Below, piece after piece: positions 1 through 5,805 of a DNA stretch of 5,805 bases. The notes beneath the pieces were generated by a model, which saw nothing but the letters and a program-made list of their open reading frames with translations, did no database searches and was not told where the DNA came from. Position 1 is the stretch's first letter; the number at the start of each line of letters is the position of its first letter. A program made the position numbers and the translations under genes. Origin of the DNA: Fidelibacterota bacterium. GTDB taxonomy: Bacteria > Marinisomatota > Marinisomatia > Marinisomatales > UBA1611. Location of the stretch: NCBI GenBank assembly GCA_002694025.1, contig NZKX01000078.1:1-5805 (forward strand), in the 5' to 3' direction.

Positions 1-3
1 TAA

Positions 4-2160
4 TTAAAGTCGCCTATTAAAATAATCTATCATTTTTCGGTAAAGATGTTTCCTTGCTCCACCTCCATATATTCCGTGATCCTTACCTGGATAATTATAC
101 CACTCAACATCCTTACCAAGCAATAAAGCTTGATTTACAAATTTAGATGTGTGCTGTAAATGGACGTTATCATCATTACTACCATGCATTATTAAAATGC
201 TACCTTTCATACGATGAATCCATGAAAGGACACTGGTTGAATCGTAGCCAGATTTATTCTTGTTCAAGTCTCCCATATACCTTTCAGTATAAGCGGTATC
301 ATATAATCTAAAATCTGTGCAAGGAGCTACAGCAACGCCGGCTTTGAAATAATCACTATTCCTAGTTAGCATTAAGCATGTGAAGTAACCTCCACCACTC
401 CAGCCCCATGCACCTACTCTATTTGGATCTACATAACCTAATTTTATCAATTGTTTAACACCTGCTATATGATCGATGGAAAGAAATTTAGACATATCGC
501 CATAACTAAAATTTTTGAATTCCTCGCCTCTTCCACCCATGCCTCTTGAATCCATTGAAAAAACAATATAACCTTGTTGGGATAGAAACTGAGACCATAA
601 CGAACCCCATTTGTTCCAAACAATCTGTGTTCCGGGCATACCATAGCCATATACTATCAAAGGATATTTTTTAGTTGGAGTGTAATCTTTAGGAAGCAGT
701 AATAAGCCATCTAAATTATATAAACTATCTAGAGTTGGAAATTGAATAATTTGAGGACTTTTCCAACCATATTTTTTGAACTGATTTTTGTCAGTATCAG
801 CCACTGTTCGAACTACTTTACCTGTTTTTAACTCTTTTAATAATATAGTTTTTGGTTTGATTAAACTTGAAAAGGTATCTAAAAAATATAATTTTGAACC
901 TAACAATGATATTGAATGATTTCCGTCTTCAGGTGTTAAAAGTTTTAAACCAGTTCCATCATAACGAACAGAGAAAAATTTATGCTCGAAAACAGATTGT
1001 TTGTTGCTCATAAAATATATTATCTCTTCATCTTCATCAATATGTATAATTTTTGAGACTTCCCATTTCCCTTCGGTAATTGGCCATGACTTACTTCCAG
1101 AATGTTTAGAAATCCATAGGTGTTTATATCCAGATTTTTCTGAAACCCAAACAATTCTCCCATCATTTAAAAAACGAATTTGTTGATGGTTATCAAGCCA
1201 CCCTTTTGCATCAAATTCTGTTAAAACTTTTATGGATTTACCTGTTTTTTTATCCGTTACAAAAATATCCCAGCTCTTTTGAAATCTTTCTAAACGCATA
1301 TATGCTACTCTGTCCTTATTTACCCACTCCATCCATGGTAAATAATCATTTTCAACATATGCGCCCTTAATCCACTTTCTTCCACTACCTTTAATACGAA
1401 TAATTCCAATCCTGAGTGAAGGGTTTGTCTCCCCTACTTTCGGATAACGAATTTTTTTTAAACCTGGATAGCTGGTTAATTCTTCTATCATTGAGAATTC
1501 GGGAACATTCTTTTCCTCCTCTTCCCAAAATGCAATATACTCAGAATCAGGAGACCATCTATACCCATCGTAACCGGTCAATTCTTCTTCATACAACCAC
1601 CCAAAGTGCCCGTTTGAAAGTGTCTCGTTTCCAGTTGTAGTAAGTTTTCGTTCTTTTCTTTTTTCAATATTAAAAACATAGATATTGTTATCATTTCTAA
1701 TATAAGAAACAAATTTCCCGTTTGGAGAAAATTTAGCATTACGAAGATTTTTATTTTGGGAAGAAATAGGGAAGGTTAATTTAGTTAAAACATCATAAAC
1801 AAAGAATGTAGCTGTAAAAGAATGTCTCCATAATTTTTTCTTATCGGTTCCGATCAATATTTTTTTACCATCTTCAGAAAAACTAAGCGTGTTTACAAAT
1901 ATGTCACTCTCTTTCCATTTAAAACCTGTACTATCAATAAAAAGAATTGTATCATTATTAATTAAATTAACTTTATACCATTGATTCCAATGATTACCTT
2001 GACCTCTTATTAAAATTGCATTTTCATTTGGGATAAAAGTATGGAACCCCAAGGATGCAATTTTGAAAGGAGAATTTAGGACAGCTTGATCTAGGGTTAA
2101 TTCTTCACATATTAAGAAGTTAGCTGATAGAAAACCGAAAATAAAAATTTTCAATCTCAA
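4..2160 (-). CDS. Exported dipeptidyl peptidase IV-like serine protease (family S9B)
   Basis: Complete 718-residue gene. S9B enzymes release N-terminal dipeptides, usually with Pro or Ala second, using a beta-propeller plus an alpha/beta-hydrolase domain. Residues 1-18 form a hydrophobic signal peptide, so the enzyme should act in the periplasm or outside. The propeller spans roughly 35-470; WRHS (R112) and WLYEEE (E192/E193) match the human DPP4 residues that bind the substrate amino terminus (R125, E205/E206). The hydrolase domain spans about 480-718: likely oxyanion Tyr506, nucleophile Ser588 in GWSGGGY, a YTERYMG motif near 624-630, Asp663 in SNDDNVH, and His695 in KDHGI. The triad is intact and length is normal for the family. 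The start is TTG: the first in-frame ATG is codon 224, inside the propeller, and AAGAGGAG lies five bases upstream. It overlaps the upstream glycosylase gene by four bases. Exact substrate preference is inferred. Confidence 0.95.
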   Translation of the reverse strand: MRLKIFIFGFLSANFLICEELTLDQAVLNSPFKIASLGFHTFIPNENAILIRGQGNHWNQWYKVNLINNDTILFIDSTGFKWKESDIFVNTLSFSEDGKKILIGTDKKKLWRHSFTATFFVYDVLTKLTFPISSQNKNLRNAKFSPNGKFVSYIRNDNNIYVFNIEKRKERKLTTTGNETLSNGHFGWLYEEELTGYDGYRWSPDSEYIAFWEEEEKNVPEFSMIEELTSYPGLKKIRYPKVGETNPSLRIGIIRIKGSGRKWIKGAYVENDYLPWMEWVNKDRVAYMRLERFQKSWDIFVTDKKTGKSIKVLTEFDAKGWLDNHQQIRFLNDGRIVWVSEKSGYKHLWISKHSGSKSWPITEGKWEVSKIIHIDEDEEIIYFMSNKQSVFEHKFFSVRYDGTGLKLLTPEDGNHSISLLGSKLYFLDTFSSLIKPKTILLKELKTGKVVRTVADTDKNQFKKYGWKSPQIIQFPTLDSLYNLDGLLLLPKDYTPTKKYPLIVYGYGMPGTQIVWNKWGSLWSQFLSQQGYIVFSMDSRGMGGRGEEFKNFSYGDMSKFLSIDHIAGVKQLIKLGYVDPNRVGAWGWSGGGYFTCLMLTRNSDYFKAGVAVAPCTDFRLYDTAYTERYMGDLNKNKSGYDSTSVLSWIHRMKGSILIMHGSNDDNVHLQHTSKFVNQALLLGKDVEWYNYPGKDHGIYGGGARKHLYRKMIDYFNRRL

Positions 2161-2825
2161 ATTAACTCCTCTTTAATCTTTTCCAAAAATTCTACCATCA
2201 TATCAAAATTAAGCCTGCCCGTATTTACATTTCTGGGGCTCGGGTGAAAAGCACCATAAAGAATAAAATTGCTAGGAAATTCATAACGCACTCCGTGCCC
2301 AAATTTATAGTCTTTCATTTTGATTGAATGTTTCTTGCTAATGTATCTCAAACATGCATCAAATCCAACTTTACCAAGTCCAAGCACGATTTTTATATTT
2401 TTTAGTATTTTAAACTCAAGATCTAAAAATTCTTCACAGTTGGCTTTTTCTTCAGCTGTTGGCTTATCCCCGGGTGGTACGCATTTAACAGCAGCAGTAA
2501 CATACCCCTTTAACTTTAGGCCATCATCTCTATGATCTGAATTAGGTTGATTTGCTAAGCCAACATGATGTAAACATCTAAAAAGAAATTCAGCAGATTT
2601 ATCTCCTGTAAAAACTCTGCCTGTACGATTACCCCCATGAGCAGCAGGTGCAAGACCTAAAATCATAAGTTTTGCATTCTTTGATCCATATCCTGGAACG
2701 GGTTTCCCCCAATATTCCCAATCTAAATATGCTTTTCTTTTTTCAAAGGCAATTTTTTCACGAAATTGAACTAATCGATCACATTTTATACATTCAATAA
2801 CTTTTTTTTCTAATTCTTCTTTCAT
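2157..2825 (-). CDS. Family 5 (UDGb-type) iron-sulfur uracil-DNA glycosylase
   Basis: Predicted to excise uracil, and possibly other deaminated bases, from DNA in the cytoplasm as the first step of base excision repair. Numbering here counts from the TTG at 2850-2852, which would give 231 residues. Motif 1 at 66-79 reads GLAPAAHGGNRTGR, the hallmark of family 5, where Ala replaces the catalytic Asp/Glu/Asn of other uracil glycosylases. Motif 2 at 203-214 reads HPSPRNVNTGRL. Cys21, Cys24, Cys124 and Cys139 have the spacing expected of the 4Fe-4S cluster ligands. I prefer the ATG at codon 10 (222 residues) because family members begin close to the first Cys pair. The TTG has only a weak AAGG about ten bases upstream and the ATG has no clear site, so the start is uncertain. 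This is the first gene of the minus-strand pair, and its TGA overlaps the peptidase start. Confidence 0.93.
   Translation of the reverse strand: MKEELEKKVIECIKCDRLVQFREKIAFEKRKAYLDWEYWGKPVPGYGSKNAKLMILGLAPAAHGGNRTGRVFTGDKSAEFLFRCLHHVGLANQPNSDHRDDGLKLKGYVTAAVKCVPPGDKPTAEEKANCEEFLDLEFKILKNIKIVLGLGKVGFDACLRYISKKHSIKMKDYKFGHGVRYEFPSNFILYGAFHPSPRNVNTGRLNFDMMVEFLEKIKEELI
2166..2173 (-). promoter_or_regulatory. Strong ribosome binding site for the peptidase TTG start
   Basis: On the minus strand the site reads AAGAGGAG, five bases before the TTG at 2160-2158. It lies inside the last codons of the glycosylase gene. It decides the start, because the next in-frame ATG is more than 200 codons away. The TTG shares TTGA with the upstream TGA stop, an arrangement that usually means termination-reinitiation coupling. 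Confidence 0.8.
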
Positions 2826-2943
2826 ATTTTTTACTAAAATTTTGGCATTCAAGTTTAAGTAACCTTGTTCATTGTTTCATCAAATACCGTTGTATAAATT
2901 TAAATGTTATTTTTTAATAATTTTTTAATTCTAGGAAAATTTT
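2826..2943. promoter_or_regulatory. Divergent AT-rich intergenic promoter region
   Basis: This 118-base gap separates the glycosylase/peptidase pair from the PpiD-like gene, so it must hold both promoters unless one lies inside a gene. For the plus strand, TATAAA at 2893-2898 is a reasonable -10 box. TTGTTT at 2872-2877 is a possible -35, but the 15-base spacing is short. This would give a leader of roughly 40 bases. For the minus strand, TATACA (the complement of 2891-2896, overlapping the plus-strand box) is a weak -10 candidate with no convincing -35. No operator-like inverted repeat stands out; the 8-base ATTTAAAT at 2898-2905 is expected by chance in such sequence. The existence of promoters is inferred from gene layout, and the exact boxes are weak. 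Confidence 0.45.
2933..2936 (+). promoter_or_regulatory. Ribosome binding site of the PpiD-like gene
   Basis: AGGA lies seven bases before the ATG at 2944, good spacing for a Shine-Dalgarno site in an otherwise A/T-only leader. It supports that ATG as the start. Confidence 0.65.
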
Positions 2944-4779
2944 ATGGCATTAATGACATCTATGAGAGAAAAAATGCATGTAGTATTATGGACATTACTA
3001 GTACTTTTTCTACTGAGTATGACTGTAGGAGGTTTAGTTGGCGGAGCAAATATCATTGACCAATTGATTGGCAATACTAACCCCCAAACTACAATAGCAA
3101 AAATAAACGGTGAAGTAATTTCTCCTTCACAGTTTAATAGTCTTGTAAATCAACAATTGGCGGGTCTAAGAAGTAATGGTCAAGATGTAAGTGATTTTCA
3201 AATCAACCAGGCTCGGAACCGTGCCTGGGACAACCTATTACAGGATATCCTCGTTTCTCAGGAAGTACAAAAAATTGGCCTGGAAGCCTCAAATAAAGAA
3301 GTGATGTATCATCTAGAAAATCAACCACCCGCATTTCTGCAGCAAAATCCAACATTCCAAACAGATGGTAAATTCGATTTAGATAAGTACCTGAATGCAT
3401 TAGCTAATCCAAATGGCGATGAATGGGCACCAATTGAACAATTCATGAAGAATACTTATATTCCTAATTTTAAACTACAAAAACTTATAGATGAAGGTAT
3501 TATTATATCAGAAGATGATATTTTATCAGAGTATAAAAAGAATAACCTCGAATATACAATTACTGCGCTTCATGTAACCTCAGCTTTTATACCTAATGAG
3601 AAAGTCGAGCCAACAAAAGATGAAATTAATAAAGAGTATAGTAGGAATAAGTTAGATAATTTTAAGCATGAAGAATTAAGGTCAATAAGCTATGTTTCAT
3701 GGAAAAAGCAACCGTCTCCTCTCGACTCAGCTGATACAAAATACTTAGCAAATGAAATAATACAAAAGGCAATTTCAGGTGAAAATTTTGATTCTCTTGC
3801 AAATCAATACACTATGGATCCAAGCAATCAAGGAAATAAAGGCGGAGATCTAGGTTGGTTCAAAAAAGGTAGAATGGTAAAACCATTTGAAGATGCGGCC
3901 TTTCAAGCTTCAATAGGTCAGATTGTTGGACCAATTTTATCTAGATTTGGTTACCATATTATACGTCTGAGAGATAAAAGAATTGATAAAAATGGAGATG
4001 ATGAAATTCTAGCGTCCCATATCCTGTTGAAAATTGATATTTCTACATCCACTTTAGCTGACTTGAAACGAAATGCAACATTATTTAGCTATGACGCCTT
4101 AGATTTTGGATTCAGCGCAGCAATCAAAACTCATAATAAGAATATATTTAAGGCACAAAAACTAAAATCAGATGCTTTTACAGTTAAAGGTTTAGGTAAC
4201 TTTAGGCCTTTAGTTCGCTTTGCATTTAATAACGAATTAAATTCTATTTCCGATGTTTTTGAAAATAATCAGTACTACGCCCTTTGTGTTTTAGATTCAA
4301 TAATTCCAGCTGGTGTTAAACCATTAGAGGAAGTCGAGTCCCAATTAAAATCTAAAATTAAAAACGAAAAGATCAAAATAGCTACTCTAGAAGAGACAAA
4401 TAAACTACTTCTTGATATTTCTTCAGGCGAAAAAACATTATCTGATTTAATTAAAAGTAAAAAAGGGCTTGATGGCTTCATTAGGGAGACAAAGAAACTT
4501 AGTCAAGGTTTTTCAAGCATAGGGAAAAGCAGTTACGTCACAGGTTCAGTTTCTTCAGCTTCGTTAGGGAAAATTATTGGTCCTGTTGAAACAAATCAAG
4601 GATTTGTTATTTTTCAAGTTCATGAAAAATCACTGCTCGATACAACTGATTTTAATACCCAAAAAGATCAGATTTATAAAAACTTATTTTCAAAAAAACA
4701 AAACCAATATTTTCAGGCATGGATTTCTGATCTTAAAGATAAAGCTGATATAATTGATAATCGGAATTTCTATTTTTAA
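2944..4779 (+). CDS. ppiD: PpiD/SurA-like membrane-anchored peptidyl-prolyl isomerase (periplasmic folding chaperone)
   Basis: Complete 611-residue protein, close to the 623 residues of E. coli PpiD. The family is anchored in the inner membrane and helps newly exported proteins fold. A short basic N terminus (R8, K10) precedes one membrane helix at about 12-34, giving an N-in topology with the rest periplasmic. Residues 48-200 look like a SurA/PpiD N-terminal chaperone domain, with AKINGEVIS and FQTDGKFDLDKYL typical of it. A parvulin domain spans about 243-346, with NKGGDLGWFKKGRMVKPFEDA and a closing GYHIIRLRDKR. At 357 ASHILLKI resembles the first strand of a second parvulin domain, but no GGDLG core follows. 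A Lys/Glu-rich helix lies at about 460-490, and the tail contains IGPVETNQGFVIFQV. The ATG has an AGGA site. The symbol is by architecture; orthology to E. coli PpiD is not proven. Confidence 0.88.
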   Translation: MALMTSMREKMHVVLWTLLVLFLLSMTVGGLVGGANIIDQLIGNTNPQTTIAKINGEVISPSQFNSLVNQQLAGLRSNGQDVSDFQINQARNRAWDNLLQDILVSQEVQKIGLEASNKEVMYHLENQPPAFLQQNPTFQTDGKFDLDKYLNALANPNGDEWAPIEQFMKNTYIPNFKLQKLIDEGIIISEDDILSEYKKNNLEYTITALHVTSAFIPNEKVEPTKDEINKEYSRNKLDNFKHEELRSISYVSWKKQPSPLDSADTKYLANEIIQKAISGENFDSLANQYTMDPSNQGNKGGDLGWFKKGRMVKPFEDAAFQASIGQIVGPILSRFGYHIIRLRDKRIDKNGDDEILASHILLKIDISTSTLADLKRNATLFSYDALDFGFSAAIKTHNKNIFKAQKLKSDAFTVKGLGNFRPLVRFAFNNELNSISDVFENNQYYALCVLDSIIPAGVKPLEEVESQLKSKIKNEKIKIATLEETNKLLLDISSGEKTLSDLIKSKKGLDGFIRETKKLSQGFSSIGKSSYVTGSVSSASLGKIIGPVETNQGFVIFQVHEKSLLDTTDFNTQKDQIYKNLFSKKQNQYFQAWISDLKDKADIIDNRNFYF

Positions 4780-4815
4780 TTGTAATTTTGCGTAAATAAC
4801 TATTCCAATTTAATA

Positions 4816-5805
4816 ATGTCTATTATCAAATCTAAAATTGATAAAAATTCAATCAGTTACAATTCTAATTACACACACAATAAAAAAATATTAAGTGAAT
4901 TAAATGACTTAAAAAATAAAATCCATAAAATGGGTTCTCAACAAAGTGTAGCTAAACATATAGCAAAAGGAAAATTAACTGTAAGAAAACGAATTGAATT
5001 ATTAAAAGACGAAGGAAGCTTCTTTATTGAATTATCAGAACTGGCTGCTTACAAGGTTTATGAAAATCAAGTCCCCGCAGCAGGTATAATTACTGGAATT
5101 ATTAAAATCATGGAACGAAATTGTATAGTTATTGCAAATGATGCTACTGTAAAAGGAGGTTCCTATTTTCCTCTAACAGTAAAGAAACATCTCCGTGCTC
5201 AGGAAATTGCATTAGAAAATGAACTCCCATGTATTTATCTTGTGGATAGTGGAGGAGCTTTTTTACCGAAACAAGATGAAGTGTTTCCAGATCGGGATCA
5301 TTTTGGGAAAATTTTTTATAATCAAGCAAGAATGAGTGCAAAAGGTATACCTCAAATTGCAGCAGTTATGGGATCTTGCACAGCAGGAGGAGCATATGTT
5401 CCAGCGATGAGCGATGAAGCAATTATTGTAAATAAAACTGGTACAATATTTCTTGGAGGTCCTCCTTTAGTAAAAGCTGCCATAGGTGAAAACGCTACTG
5501 CAGAGGAATTAGGAGGGGCAGAATTACATACAAAATTTAGTGGAGTAGCCGATCATTTTGCTGAAACAGATCAAGATGCACTAAAGAAAATAATTTCAAT
5601 TGTAGATCATCTTCCTTTACCTGAAAACAAAAAATTAATAGAATTTTCTAAACCTATTTATGAACCAGATGAGCTGTTTGGCATTATAGAAAAAAGCCAC
5701 CAACGACCTACTAACGTCCACGAGGTTATCGCTCGAATAGTTGACAGTTCAAACTTTGAAGAATTCAAATCAGATTATGGTAAAACTTTAGTAACTGGTT
5801 TCGCA
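4816..5805 (+). CDS. mccB: Methylcrotonyl-CoA carboxylase-type carboxyltransferase (beta) subunit, 3'-truncated by window edge
   Basis: The frame is open from ATG to the last base (330 codons); family members are about 535 residues, so roughly 200 C-terminal residues lie outside. The subunit transfers the carboxyl group from carboxybiotin on the alpha subunit to 3-methylcrotonyl-CoA, in cytoplasmic leucine degradation. Visible family motifs are [16 protein letters not shown] (48-63), [10 protein letters not shown] (86-95), [10 protein letters not shown] (106-115), [15 protein letters not shown] (121-135), [11 protein letters not shown] (141-151), VFPDRDHFG (156-164), [16 protein letters not shown] (186-201, the oxyanion-hole loop of the N-terminal crotonase-like domain), [12 protein letters not shown] (211-222) and LVTGFA at the edge. 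SGGAFLP with FPDRDHFG favours the methylcrotonyl type over propionyl- or acetyl-CoA types; a geranyl-CoA enzyme is not excluded. This is the only sensible upstream ATG; I see no Shine-Dalgarno site. It follows the PpiD-like gene by 36 bases with no hairpin between. No biotin carboxylase gene is visible. Confidence 0.93.
   Translation, partial: MSIIKSKIDKNSISYNSNYTHNKKILSELNDLKNKIHKMGSQQSVAKHIAKGKLTVRKRIELLKDEGSFFIELSELAAYKVYENQVPAAGIITGIIKIMERNCIVIANDATVKGGSYFPLTVKKHLRAQEIALENELPCIYLVDSGGAFLPKQDEVFPDRDHFGKIFYNQARMSAKGIPQIAAVMGSCTAGGAYVPAMSDEAIIVNKTGTIFLGGPPLVKAAIGENATAEELGGAELHTKFSGVADHFAETDQDALKKIISIVDHLPLPENKKLIEFSKPIYEPDELFGIIEKSHQRPTNVHEVIARIVDSSNFEEFKSDYGKTLVTGFA

Noticed and set aside
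1001..1640. Short plus-strand open frames opposite the peptidase gene (1001-1186 and 1416-1640).
   Set aside because: They lie wholly antisense to well-supported peptidase sequence and their translations show no recognisable domain. Chance frames.
2098..2116. Possible lipoprotein signal in the peptidase, with FLIC ending at Cys18.
   Set aside because: A lipobox needs Gly, Ala or Ser just before the Cys; here it is Ile, so a plain Sec signal peptide is more likely.
2826..2852. TTG at 2850-2852 as the glycosylase start, adding nine residues.
   Set aside because: It is open and has a weak AAGG about ten bases upstream, but the ATG at 2823-2825 is the commoner start type and places the first Cys pair at the usual distance from the N terminus. 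Not excluded.
2891..2910. AT-rich near-palindrome around ATTTAAAT in the divergent region, as an operator.
   Set aside because: Symmetry breaks after eight bases, and such short A/T palindromes are expected by chance at this composition.
2911..2930. T-rich run as a terminator for a transcript entering from the left.
   Set aside because: No GC-bearing stem precedes it and no plus-strand gene ends upstream; it reads as leader or promoter sequence.
5144..5341. Minus-strand open frame of about 65 codons opposite the carboxyltransferase gene.
   Set aside because: The plus-strand frame here encodes highly conserved carboxyltransferase motifs; the antisense frame has no recognisable motif.

Overview
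The window is AT-rich bacterial DNA, densely packed with four protein-coding genes in two divergent pairs. It looks like ordinary housekeeping and catabolic chromosome. I see no mobile element, phage gene, CRISPR array, tRNA or rRNA. The organism is probably a free-living aerobic or facultative heterotroph of the FCB superphylum; an AT-rich marine lineage such as Marinimicrobia (SAR406) is my best guess. This rests on an exported DPP IV-type peptidase, a leucine-catabolism carboxylase, strong A/T codon preference, and the style of the PpiD-like membrane anchor. Clear Shine-Dalgarno sites (AAGAGGAG, AGGA) argue mildly against typical Bacteroidetes, which mostly lack them. The taxonomic call is inference only.

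Minus strand, right to left. A family 5 (UDGb-type) iron-sulfur uracil-DNA glycosylase (2825 to 2157) overlaps by four bases (TTGA) a complete exported S9B dipeptidyl peptidase IV-like serine protease (2160 to 4). The peptidase starts at TTG just behind a strong ribosome binding site, so the two genes are almost certainly co-transcribed and probably translationally coupled. Nothing links their biochemistry: one repairs uracil in DNA, the other trims dipeptides from peptides outside the cytoplasm.

Plus strand, left to right. A PpiD/SurA-like membrane-anchored peptidyl-prolyl isomerase (2944 to 4779) is followed after 36 bases by the first 330 codons of the carboxyltransferase (beta) subunit of a methylcrotonyl-CoA-type carboxylase. 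That gene runs off the right edge. The short gap has no terminator-like hairpin, so read-through is plausible, but the functions are unrelated.

The 118-base region between the divergent pairs (2826-2943) is very AT-rich and must hold the promoters for both directions. There is no other gap above 300 bases. I found no evidence of an undescribed system. The items most worth a second look are the cryptic second parvulin-like segment in the PpiD homologue, the coupled UDGb/peptidase junction, and a diverged glycine loop in the carboxyltransferase.
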